Shown: positions 1-6,219, numbered from the stretch's first letter. The stretch: DNA of 12,213 nucleotides from Nitriliruptorales bacterium (GCA_007126835.1 SLAO01000036.1:1-12213); one strand, 5' to 3'. Numbers and translations: made by a program. Notes: generated by a model not told the origin, from the sequence alone.

Positions 1-50
1 CACCATGGCTAGCGGCTGTGCCCTGGCCGCGTAGTCCGGAGGAGGAGAGG

Positions 51-569
51 ATGCAGCTGCCGCGGACTGTCGGCAACTCCCAGGCGGTTGACGTGCAGAC
101 GAGGTCACCCGTACTGGCCAGGCGGACCGTCGAGGTCGTCACCGAACGCGCGTTCCACGTCGTCGACGTCACCGACGATTGCCGGGCACTCTTAGACGAG
201 AGCGGGGTCGTCGACGGCTCGCTGGCCGTGTTCACCCCGCATACCACCTGCGCAGTCAAGATCAACGAGCGCGAGACGTGCTTCCTCGAGGACCTGCGGC
301 TGTTCATGGAGCGCCTCGTGCCGCAAGAGGCGTACTACCGCCACGACGACTTCGAGATCCGCGACCCCTCGACGCTGGCCTCCACCCGAGAGGACGAGCC
401 GATCAACGGCCACGCCCACATCAAGCAGATGCTGTTGGGCGCCTCTTCCGAGACGATCCCGGTGGTCGATGGGGCGTTGGGCTTGGGACAGTGGCAGCGC
501 ATCATGTTCATCGAGCTCGACCAGTCACGCCCGAGAAGCGTGCAGCTCCAGGTCCACGGCTGGCGGTAG
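51..569 (+). CDS. YjbQ/UPF0047 family protein (secondary thiamine-phosphate synthase enzyme family)
   Basis: This 172-residue protein belongs to the small YjbQ/UPF0047 family (TIGR00149). Some members show weak thiamine-phosphate synthase activity in vitro, but the physiological role is unsettled. Visible family motifs are FTPHTTCAV (61-69) with H64, INERE (71-75), NGHAHIK (119-125) and GLGQWQRIMFIELD (144-157). The clustered His, Asn and Glu residues fit the conserved metal/ligand pocket. The ATG at 51 is preferred over the in-frame GTG at 18 because a very strong purine-rich Shine-Dalgarno (GGAGGAGGAGAGG, 38-50) lies directly before it. The protein is about 30 residues longer at the N-terminus than typical 130-140-residue members, so a later start such as the GTG at 93 cannot be excluded. 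No gene is assigned to bases 1-50. fni begins 9 nt after the stop, so the two are probably one operon. The family call is secure; the biochemical function is not. Confidence 0.9.
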   Translation: MQLPRTVGNSQAVDVQTRSPVLARRTVEVVTERAFHVVDVTDDCRALLDESGVVDGSLAVFTPHTTCAVKINERETCFLEDLRLFMERLVPQEAYYRHDDFEIRDPSTLASTREDEPINGHAHIKQMLLGASSETIPVVDGALGLGQWQRIMFIELDQSRPRSVQLQVHGWR

Positions 570-578
570 CGCCGGCCT

Positions 579-1631
579 GTGGCCGGCCCGGACGAACACG
601 CGCAACGCAAACGCGACCACCTGCGCATCGCGCTGGGCTCAAAGTCCGCAGGCACGTCCACAACCGGGCTGGACGACGTGCGGGTGCACGCCCGTGCGCT
701 TCCCGCAGGCGACCTCGACGCGGTGGACCTGTCGTCGCAGCTTTGGGGCCGGCCCATCTCCGCCCCGCTGCTGCTGTCGTGCATGACCGGGGGCACGGGG
801 CAGGCGGGCTCGGTCAACCATGCCCTCGCTGTGGCCGCCCAGGCACACGGCCTCCCGGTCGGGCTGGGGTCAGGAAGGGTCCTGCTCGAAGACCCGCACC
901 GCACCGAGGGCTTCCTCGTCCGCGACGTGGCACCTGACGTCCCGCTGCTGGCGAACCTGGGAGCGGTCCAGCTGGCCGAGTACGGGGCTGAGGCCTGTCG
1001 CCGGCTGGTGGAGCAGTGCCGAGCCGATGGGCTCGTGCTCCACGTCAACGCCGTGCAGGAGGCCGTGCAACCTGGCGGCGACACCAACTTCGGCGGGTTG
1101 GTCGATCGCATCGGGTCGGTGGTCGCCGCGCTCGAGTTCCCCGTCATGGTCAAGGAGGTCGGCTTCGGTCTCGCGCCGGAGGACGTCGCCTTGCTGGTGG
1201 ACGCCGGGGTAGCCGGAGTCGATGTCGCTGGCGCCGGAGGGACGAACTGGGCGACGATCGAGGGGCAACGCGACGAGCAGGCGCGAGATGTCGCTGGCGC
1301 GTTCGCGGATTGGGGCTGGCCGACTGCCACGGCCGTGCAAGCAGCGCGGCGGGTGCTTGACCGCAGCGACGCCCACGACATCACCCTGGTGGGCTCTGGT
1401 GGGTTGCGCCACGGTGTCGACGCGATGAAGGTGCTGTGTCTGGGCGCCGATCTCGCCGGAGTGGCGCGCCAGGTGCTCGGAGCTGCCGCGCAGGGTCCTG
1501 AACTCGCGGCGCAAGCGATCGGGACGCTCGTCCGCCAGTTGCGCATCGCGACGTGGGCCGCGGGAGCGATGAACGTTGGGGATCTGAACGCCACCCGGCT
1601 CGTCGCCACCGGCGAACCCGACCCGTGGTAA
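579..1631 (+). CDS. fni: Type 2 isopentenyl-diphosphate delta-isomerase (FMN-dependent)
   Basis: This cytosolic FMN/NAD(P)H-dependent enzyme interconverts isopentenyl and dimethylallyl diphosphate for isoprenoid synthesis. The 350 residues match the family's usual 330-360. Motifs in order are the N-terminal basic RKRDHL (10-15), MTGG (69-72) followed by N80, HVNAVQEAVQPGGD (155-168) with the family's conserved Q160/E161 pair, VMVKEVG (189-195) with K192, GAGGTNW (218-224), and GSGGLRHGVDAMK (272-284) in the FMN-phosphate region of the TIM barrel. The PEGD motif of many members reads PGGD here. The GTG start at 579 lacks a clear Shine-Dalgarno. It lies 9 nt after the upstream stop and in the same reading frame, so translation is probably coupled to the YjbQ-family gene. 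The N-terminal basic motif argues against a later start. No mevalonate-pathway genes are visible in the window. Confidence 0.95.
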   Translation: MAGPDEHAQRKRDHLRIALGSKSAGTSTTGLDDVRVHARALPAGDLDAVDLSSQLWGRPISAPLLLSCMTGGTGQAGSVNHALAVAAQAHGLPVGLGSGRVLLEDPHRTEGFLVRDVAPDVPLLANLGAVQLAEYGAEACRRLVEQCRADGLVLHVNAVQEAVQPGGDTNFGGLVDRIGSVVAALEFPVMVKEVGFGLAPEDVALLVDAGVAGVDVAGAGGTNWATIEGQRDEQARDVAGAFADWGWPTATAVQAARRVLDRSDAHDITLVGSGGLRHGVDAMKVLCLGADLAGVARQVLGAAAQGPELAAQAIGTLVRQLRIATWAAGAMNVGDLNATRLVATGEPDPW

Positions 1632-1645
1632 TCGCTCACCACACT

Positions 1646-1697
1646 CCGTGACAGCCATTTGTCACGGTGCGTGACATTGGAACGTTCTCGGGTCACG
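1646..1697. promoter_or_regulatory. Cluster of GTGAC/GTCAC half-sites (possible operator or fni 3' hairpin)
   Basis: Four half-sites alternate in orientation just after fni: GTGAC at 1648, GTCAC at 1661, GTGAC at 1671 and GTCAC at 1692. The two middle ones form a perfect 17-bp inverted repeat, TGTCACG-N3-CGTGACA (1660-1676). The first two form CCGTGAC-N8-GTCACGG (1646-1667), which could fold as a 7-bp RNA hairpin but has no T-tract. Two further palindromes follow, GAACGTTC (1680-1687) and AGTTCGAACT (1707-1716). The pattern resembles binding sites for a dimeric regulator; the protein is unknown. Confidence 0.4.
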
Positions 1698-1734
1698 CGG
1701 TGTCATAGTTCGAACTGACTAACCCAAAAAGTTG

Positions 1735-1758
1735 AAAAAACCTCCCCCAAACGGGGGG
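1735..1758 (-). terminator. Minus-strand terminator-like hairpin (C5/G5 stem with T6)
   Basis: On the minus strand CCCCC, the loop GTTT and GGGGG are followed by AGG and six T residues (complement of A1735-1740), which is the form of an intrinsic terminator. No minus-strand gene is seen to use it. It may instead be an A-tract and hairpin element upstream of the plus-strand promoter at 1786, or block antisense transcription into fni. Confidence 0.35.
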
Positions 1759-1785
1759 TAACTAGTGATTTCGGGGTGCTGAGTG

Positions 1786-1794
1786 TGCTATACA
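1786..1794 (+). promoter_or_regulatory. Putative extended -10 promoter of the micro-peptide transcript
   Basis: TGCTATACA fits an extended -10 element (TGN followed by TATACA). The sequence 17 bp upstream (TGATTT) is a poor -35. Transcription would begin near 1800, leaving a leader of about 115 nt before the GTG at 1916. Assigned by inspection only. Confidence 0.4.
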
Positions 1795-1804
1795 TGTTCC
1801 GCAG

Positions 1805-1818
1805 AAGGAGGCCTCCTT
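1805..1818. repeat. Perfect 14-bp palindrome in the leader
   Basis: AAGGAGGCCTCCTT is a perfect palindrome directly after the predicted transcription start. As DNA it could be an operator. As RNA its left half contains an anti-16S-like AAGGAGG whose complement CCTCCTT is adjacent, but no start codon is placed to use it. Confidence 0.5.
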
Positions 1819-1915
1819 TCACAGCATCGGTACCGGCATCGCGCCCGACGGGGCAGCCAGGCGGTGAGATGTCGTACTGATCCCCCCCGGACATCGTGTA
1901 TGGAGGTAACTTACC

Positions 1916-2005
1916 GTGAAGAAGCTCTCACCCCGAGTCATTTCGGTTCTCACCGCTCTCACCGCCCTGATGGCAGCTGGTGGCGCCAGTCGCCACATCT
2001 GGTAA
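1916..2005 (+). CDS. Possible 29-residue signal-peptide-like micro-protein
   Basis: This is a GTG-started ORF of 29 codons ending in TAA. A Shine-Dalgarno GGAGG (1902-1906) sits 9 nt upstream, the best ribosome site in this intergenic region. The product begins MKKLSPR (basic n-region), continues with the hydrophobic stretch VISVLTALTALMAA, and ends GGASRHIW. It looks like an almost bare Sec signal peptide. Cleavage after GGA would release the pentapeptide SRHIW. It lies between a putative promoter (1786) and a strong hairpin (2024-2056), and just before a polytopic histidine kinase gene. There is no Cys, so AgrD-type thiolactone chemistry is unlikely. Roles consistent with the sequence are an exported peptide signal, a small membrane peptide or a regulatory leader peptide. 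I recognise no known family, and chance coding cannot be excluded at this length. Confidence 0.45.
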   Translation: MKKLSPRVISVLTALTALMAAGGASRHIW

Positions 2006-2023
2006 CAGGTCCACCGCATCGCC

Positions 2024-2056
2024 GATGGCGTCACGGCGTTTAGCCGTGACGCCATC
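2024..2056 (+). terminator. Perfect 14-bp hairpin after the micro-ORF
   Basis: The arms GATGGCGTCACGGC (2024-2037) and GCCGTGACGCCATC (2043-2056) pair perfectly around the loop GTTTA, 18 nt after the micro-ORF stop. The T-tract is weak (TTGCGCTTGG), as is common in high-GC actinobacteria. It probably ends the short transcript and separates it from the kinase gene, though a processing or stability role is possible. The arms contain GTCAC/GTGAC, the same half-site as the cluster after fni. Confidence 0.65.
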
Positions 2057-2059
2057 TTG

Positions 2060-2080
2060 CGCTTGGTAGAACTCCAAGCG
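2060..2080 (+). other. Second hairpin, CGCTTGG-N7-CCAAGCG
   Basis: A perfect 7-bp stem with loop TAGAACT lies 3 nt after the 14-bp hairpin. The two may act as a tandem terminator, or the second may belong to the 5' control region of the kinase gene. Confidence 0.5.
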
Positions 2081-2107
2081 TGGCGGCTCGCCGGCAAGAA
2101 CATCGGC

Positions 2108-2113
2108 TAACCT
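2108..2113 (+). promoter_or_regulatory. Possible -10 for leaderless kinase mRNA
   Basis: TAACCT fits the TANNNT -10 pattern and ends 6 nt before the GTG at 2120. Transcription starting on the start codon would give a leaderless message, which would explain why no Shine-Dalgarno is present. No clear -35 is visible. Confidence 0.35.
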
Positions 2114-2119
2114 GCCTCC

Positions 2120-3850
2120 GTGCCTTCTCATCCCTCGAAGAGCGTGCGCGGCGGTGTGGAGAGCGCCAGACGTCAACAGCCTTTCAAAGCACCCGATCAG
2201 CGCTTCTGGGCTCTTGTCATCCTATTGCTGGCGGGGATGGCCGCGATGGTCCCTGCCGCAGTGCCGTCGTTTGTCGACCAGCCGTGGGAGAGCCTGCTGT
2301 GGATCGGATTCATCACCGCCGCCCATCAGCTCATCATCCCGGTCGCTCCGCGCGTGCGCATGGAAGCGACCGTCGCGGGGCCGGTGATTGTCGCGGCGGC
2401 CGTCATCCTCGAGCCCAGCCACGCCGCGCTCGTCTCGTTCCTTGCAGTGATCAGCCCAAAGGAGTTCAGTCGGGGGACATCGCCGCGGATGGTGCTGTTC
2501 AACCGGGCGCAGGAGGGACTCTCGACCGGGGCCGCGTCCTTCGTCGCGGGGTTCCTGCTGACCGGCGGATTGGCCTCTGGTCTCCCGTCCCTGATCGCGG
2601 CAACCGTGTTCGCCACCATCGTGTACAACGGGTCGAATTTCGTTCTTGTCGCGCTCGGGCTGTGGGCTGCCGGCCGTGCACCTTTCTCCAAAGCCGCCCG
2701 CGACACGTCGTCGCCGTACCCGCGGTTCGCCTTCGACCACGGGTTGATCCTGCTGCTGGCTCTGCTGATCGTCGTCGCGTATCAGCAGGTCGGTCCGTGG
2801 TCGGTGGTGCTACTGGCGATGCCGCTGTGGCTGGGCTACAGCGCTCTGAGCTCGGCCCGTGAAAGCGCTGATCGAGCCGAGGAGCTGGCCCTTCGCGTCC
2901 GGGAGCTCGAAACGCTCAACGACCTTGGTGAGCGGCTGCTCGCCGTGCGCAGCGCCAGCGAGGTCGCCGGTGCAGTCCAAGCGGCGCTACAGCGTGCGCT
3001 CGAGTCCGATGCCATCACCATGGCGCTGGACGGGGACGTCGGCTCTGACCTGCAGAGCGTCAGCGTCCCCGGCGGTGAGCCTGCCGCCATCGGGGTGCCG
3101 GCTGACCTGACCGAACGCTCGTCCGCTGTGGTCGAGGCCACGGCTGGGCTGGCCGGGATGGTGCTCCAGCGCACGGCCCTCGAGCGTGAACTCGCCGAGA
3201 ACGAGAAGGCGCTAGCCCGCCTCGCCGAGCGCATCCTGGAAGAGGGCAACCACGAGCGCAGCCGCATCGCCCTGGAGCTGCACGACGCCGTGCTCCCGTA
3301 CTTCGCAGCGGCCCAGATCCAGGTTGACAACGTGCGTACGGCGTTGGAGGTCGGCGCGAGCGACCGTGCTGACGAACTGGCCAAGGCCACGCACGACGCG
3401 GTCCAAGACGGAATCGCCCGGTTGCGCGAGGTGCTCGATGCGATCCGCGAGCAGATCCTCGTGCCGGGAGGCCTGCGCGATGGGCTGCAGGCGGCGCTGT
3501 CGGACCTCGACTTGAAGCACGGCATCGACGGTTACCTCGATGTGGCCGAGCCGCTGCCGTCGATGCCGCTGGCGGTGGAGACCCTGGTTCTCGAGACCGT
3601 GCGTGGGTGCTTGGCCAACGTGGCTCGGCATGCCCAGGCCGGGCGGGTCACGGTCGACGTGGCCGTCCGAGACGGGATGCTGCGCGCGCGAGTGGAGGAC
3701 GATGGCGTAGGGTTCGACCCCGACGACGTCGGTGCCGGGCACCATGGGCTGGTGCTGATGACGCAACGGGTCGAGCTGGCACGCGGGCGTCTGCGCGTAG
3801 ACAGTGAACCCGGGAAGGGCACGCGCGTGGATCTGGAGGTTCCGGTGTGA
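2120..3850 (+). CDS. Polytopic NarL/ComP-type sensor histidine kinase
   Basis: This is a 576-residue membrane sensor kinase of the HisKA_3 (NarL/DegS/ComP-like) class. Residues 29-243 contain about six or seven hydrophobic segments (near 29-49, 57-74, 86-112, 135-150, 156-182, 207-224 and 227-243). They resemble an integral-membrane MASE-like sensor, with no large extracellular domain. A coiled coil (about 246-276), a short GAF-like remnant (about 280-350) and a second helix lead to the phosphoacceptor box ERSRIALELHD, with H388. The ATPase domain shows ETVRGCLANVARHA (N500), DDGVGFDPDD (527-536), GHHGL (540-544) and EPGKGTRVDLEVP (563-575). It is therefore complete and probably active. The GTG at 2120 has no clear Shine-Dalgarno; in-frame GTGs at 2144 and 2156 are alternatives. 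The response-regulator gene overlaps by 4 nt. The signal is unknown, but the adjacent 29-residue ORF is a candidate. Confidence 0.9.
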   Translation: MPSHPSKSVRGGVESARRQQPFKAPDQRFWALVILLLAGMAAMVPAAVPSFVDQPWESLLWIGFITAAHQLIIPVAPRVRMEATVAGPVIVAAAVILEPSHAALVSFLAVISPKEFSRGTSPRMVLFNRAQEGLSTGAASFVAGFLLTGGLASGLPSLIAATVFATIVYNGSNFVLVALGLWAAGRAPFSKAARDTSSPYPRFAFDHGLILLLALLIVVAYQQVGPWSVVLLAMPLWLGYSALSSARESADRAEELALRVRELETLNDLGERLLAVRSASEVAGAVQAALQRALESDAITMALDGDVGSDLQSVSVPGGEPAAIGVPADLTERSSAVVEATAGLAGMVLQRTALERELAENEKALARLAERILEEGNHERSRIALELHDAVLPYFAAAQIQVDNVRTALEVGASDRADELAKATHDAVQDGIARLREVLDAIREQILVPGGLRDGLQAALSDLDLKHGIDGYLDVAEPLPSMPLAVETLVLETVRGCLANVARHAQAGRVTVDVAVRDGMLRARVEDDGVGFDPDDVGAGHHGLVLMTQRVELARGRLRVDSEPGKGTRVDLEVPV

Positions 3851-4536
3851 ACACCTTCGGTGCTTCGACAGGCGAAACCGACGTCGAGGGAGAGGCCCCA
3901 ACGACGATTCGCGTGGTGATCGCCGAGGACCACGGAGTGGTGGCCGACGGCATCGCCACGATGATCTCCTTCGAAGACGACATGGAGGTGCTGACCATCG
4001 TCGACTCGGGGGAGGGGCTGATCGACGCAGTCGAGAAGCACGCCCCCGACGTGGCCCTGGTCGACGTGAACCTCATCGGCATGGACGGGCTCACCGCTGT
4101 GCGCGAAATTGAACGGCGCGCGTCGACCACCCGCACGATGGCGCTGACGATGTTCACCGACCATGACACCGTCACACGGGCGGTGGCCGCGGGCGTTGCG
4201 GGCTATCTGCCGAAGAACGTGCGGCGCCAGGAGCTCGTCCAGGCGGTCCGTGCCGTCGCCGCGGGCAAGGGCTTTCTCCACCCGGACGTGACGCGCCCCT
4301 TCCTCGAGCGCGTCGGTCCCCTGGCTATGCACGCAGGCCTCCAGCCGTTGAGCCAGCGCGAGCAGGAAGTTCTCGAAGAGCTCTCCAAGGGCAAGTCGAC
4401 CCGCGAGATCGCCGAAGCGCTCGGGCTGGGGGAGGAGACGGTCAAGAGCCACCTCTCCCGGCTGTATCAGAAGCTCAGGGCCAAGGACCGGGTCGAAGCC
4501 GTCGTCGTCGCGATGCGCCACGGGTTGGTCCGGTAG
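3847..4536 (+). CDS. NarL/LuxR-family response regulator
   Basis: This 229-residue cytoplasmic transcription regulator is the partner of the preceding kinase; its GTG start overlaps the kinase stop as GTGA. After a 20-residue N-terminal extension, the receiver domain shows the acidic pair E27/D28, phosphoacceptor D73 (VALVDVN), switch T101 (MALTMF) and K123 (GYLPKN). The C-terminal LuxR-type helix-turn-helix spans about 166-226, with LSQREQEVLEELSKGKSTREIAEALGL followed by ETVKSHLSRLYQKL, the usual DNA-recognition region. Length and domain order are standard for NarL/DegU/ComA-type regulators. Target genes cannot be read from the sequence. The nagZ-like gene 18 nt downstream and the repeat-rich region upstream of the kinase are the obvious local candidates. 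Confidence 0.95.
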   Translation: MNTFGASTGETDVEGEAPTTIRVVIAEDHGVVADGIATMISFEDDMEVLTIVDSGEGLIDAVEKHAPDVALVDVNLIGMDGLTAVREIERRASTTRTMALTMFTDHDTVTRAVAAGVAGYLPKNVRRQELVQAVRAVAAGKGFLHPDVTRPFLERVGPLAMHAGLQPLSQREQEVLEELSKGKSTREIAEALGLGEETVKSHLSRLYQKLRAKDRVEAVVVAMRHGLVR

Positions 4537-4554
4537 GGCCGAAGGCTGACGACG

Positions 4555-5940
4555 ATGACCTTGACGCGGCGGGTCGCCGCGGTGGCGTTGGTGGGCCTGC
4601 TCATGGCCGGCCCCGGGCCGTTTACCCCGCACGCTGACGCCGGCGGCCCTCCTGACGCGACGCCGTCAGCGACCGCGCCGCCGACCGAGGCGGCCGAGGA
4701 GGCCGAGGAAGCCTGCACCCCGCTGGCCCCGCGTGAGCAGGCTGCACAGCTCGTGATGAGCGGCATCCCGGGCACCGCCGCCAACGAGGACAGCCTCAGC
4801 CTCGTCGCATCCGACGCCGGTTCGGTGATCGTCATGCCGCCCAACGTCGACGATCTCGAGCAGGTGGTCGCCTTGCTCGAGGACCTGCGTGCCGCGGCTC
4901 CCGCGGGCCTGCTGACCGCGGTTGACGAGGAGGGTGGACGCGTCGCACGCCTCGCCGGCCTCGGTGACGTGCCCGCGCTGCCGCCGGCCCGCGACCTGGC
5001 CCAAGCCGGCCCTCCGACCCAGGCGGGCGTCTCGGGCAGAGCCCTGGGAGCCGGCCTGGCCGCCATCGGCATCGACCTCAACCTCGCTCCGGTCTTGGAC
5101 GTCACCGACGCGCCGGACGGCAGTGTCATCGGGGATCGAGCCTTCGCCGCCGATGCGCGCCGGGTCGCTCGCTACGGACGCGCGTTCGCCGACGGGCTCC
5201 GTGCTGGAGGGGTCGCGGCTGCAGGCAAGCACTTCCCCGGTCACGGCCGCACCGACGTCGACAGCCACGAGAGCCTGCCGGCAATCGACGCGTCGATGGA
5301 CGCCCTGGCTGCCTCTGACCTGCACCCGTTTCGGGCCGCTCTGCCGTCCTTGGACGCGGTCATGACCGCCCACGTAGTGATCGACGCGCTCGACGCAGAG
5401 CGCCCGGCGAGCCTCTCGCCGGCGGTGCACGAACTGCTGCGCGACGAGTGGGGCTTCGACGGCCTGATCATCACCGATGCCCTCGAGATGGGCGCCATCA
5501 CCGACACGCTGTCGATCCCGGAGGCTGCCGAGGGGGCCATCGCCGCGGGGGCGGATCTCGCGCTGGTCGCCGGCGCGTGGCAGCACACCGAGGCGGTCAC
5601 CGACCGCCTCGTGGATGCGATCGACTCGGGGCGGATCCCCGAGCGTCGCTGGCAGGCCTCGGTCCGCCGCGTGCTTCGGGCCAAAGGTGTCGAGCCGACC
5701 GAAGCCACCTGCCTGCTGGGGCTGCCTGCGGTCGGCGATGCCGACGTGGTGGGAACGGATGAGGGCGTGGCGACGGTGGTCGGCGGGCGTCTGCGTCGGC
5801 TGCCTGACGGATGGCGGCTGCAGCGTCCGGGATTGTACGACCCCGCCGAGCTCGAGCGGCTCGAGCCGGCTTCGCCGATCGCCTGTTTGGCCGGCGGGTG
5901 CGGGCGGGGCGCCCGCCTGACGGGCCTGCTGGGCCACTAA
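4555..5940 (+). CDS. nagZ: Secreted GH3 beta-N-acetylhexosaminidase (NagZ-like)
   Basis: This is a 461-residue glycoside hydrolase family 3 protein. NagZ enzymes remove N-acetylglucosamine from peptidoglycan fragments. Residues 1-29 form a signal peptide (TRR, hydrophobic core, likely cut after ADA), followed by a Pro/Ala/Glu-rich linker to about 56. The catalytic barrel (57-380) has TAVDEEGGRVAR (121-132), the NagZ signature KHFPGHGRTDVDSH (225-238) with the His/Asp dyad expected of the general acid/base, and LIITDALEMGAI (304-315) with nucleophile D308. The last 80 residues (381-461) extend beyond the barrel, carry three Cys (386, 444, 449) and match no domain I recognise. It is not an obvious lipoprotein. 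The ATG at 4555 has a weak GAAGG upstream and lies 18 nt after the regulator stop, which suggests co-transcription with the two-component pair. Exact substrate is inferred. Confidence 0.9.
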   Translation: MTLTRRVAAVALVGLLMAGPGPFTPHADAGGPPDATPSATAPPTEAAEEAEEACTPLAPREQAAQLVMSGIPGTAANEDSLSLVASDAGSVIVMPPNVDDLEQVVALLEDLRAAAPAGLLTAVDEEGGRVARLAGLGDVPALPPARDLAQAGPPTQAGVSGRALGAGLAAIGIDLNLAPVLDVTDAPDGSVIGDRAFAADARRVARYGRAFADGLRAGGVAAAGKHFPGHGRTDVDSHESLPAIDASMDALAASDLHPFRAALPSLDAVMTAHVVIDALDAERPASLSPAVHELLRDEWGFDGLIITDALEMGAITDTLSIPEAAEGAIAAGADLALVAGAWQHTEAVTDRLVDAIDSGRIPERRWQASVRRVLRAKGVEPTEATCLLGLPAVGDADVVGTDEGVATVVGGRLRRLPDGWRLQRPGLYDPAELERLEPASPIACLAGGCGRGARLTGLLGH

Positions 5941-6006
5941 CGCTATTGGGGTGCCGGGGTTGCGCGCGCGGTTGCGCCGAGTGCCCTGGAGGTTGGGCCG
6001 CCGGGC

Positions 6007-6059
6007 GCGCGAGGTTGCGATTGCGACGTTGTCTCCGCGTCGAAATCGCAACCTCGCGC
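6007..6059. repeat. REP-like imperfect inverted repeat downstream of nagZ
   Basis: Two 21-nt arms (6007-6027 and 6039-6059) pair at 20 of 21 positions around an 11-nt loop; the core is GAGGTTGCGATT. The mismatch is G6023 against A6043. It lies 66 nt after the nagZ stop with no T-tract. It could act as a bidirectional transcription barrier or mRNA 3' stabiliser. Its size and form suit a dispersed palindromic (REP/MITE-like) element, but other copies cannot be seen in this window. Confidence 0.6.
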
Positions 6060-6219
6060 TGATCGACGTCCCGCGCGACATTGAGGTGCACCGTCTGCGG
6101 CGGGAGGGGGCGGGAACCCGCCCACCGCATGGTGCCTTGAGGTGTCGGCATCATGCCCGACTTGCCCGGCGTCGAACAGTGCCCCAGATGCTCTTCACCC
6201 GTCTGACCGGGCAGGGCAG
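6060..6219. other. Intergenic stretch without a recognised gene
   Basis: No convincing ORF with a ribosome site is seen between the inverted repeat and the ilv promoter. Visible structure is the palindrome GGTGCACC (6085-6092), the hairpin GGGCGG-GAAC-CCGCCC (6108-6123, flanked by TGCGG and CCGCA) and an imperfect GTCGGCAT/ATGCCCGAC pair near 6144-6160. None is followed by a T-tract. Open frames here look like GC-driven shadows. Confidence 0.5.

Noticed and set aside
1..50. Tail of an upstream gene
   Set aside because: In-frame stops at 10-12 and 32-34 would allow a 3' end here, but too few codons remain to identify one.
335..1696. 453-codon minus-strand open frame opposite fni
   Set aside because: It is antisense to a clear fni gene, with low-complexity Ser/Thr/Pro/Arg/Ala composition, no domain and no ribosome site; a GC-bias shadow.
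1800..1915. Known riboswitch (cobalamin, c-di-GMP, c-di-AMP, ZTP) in the leader
   Set aside because: A partial AGCCAGG similarity to a B12 box is the only hint; the remaining consensus elements are absent.
1783..2043. 86-codon plus-strand frame through the intergenic region
   Set aside because: Composition is irregular, it has no Shine-Dalgarno, and its GTG overlaps the predicted -10; the 29-codon frame has the better start context.
3532..4632. 366-codon minus-strand open frame opposite the response regulator
   Set aside because: Antisense shadow of the kinase/regulator genes without coding features.
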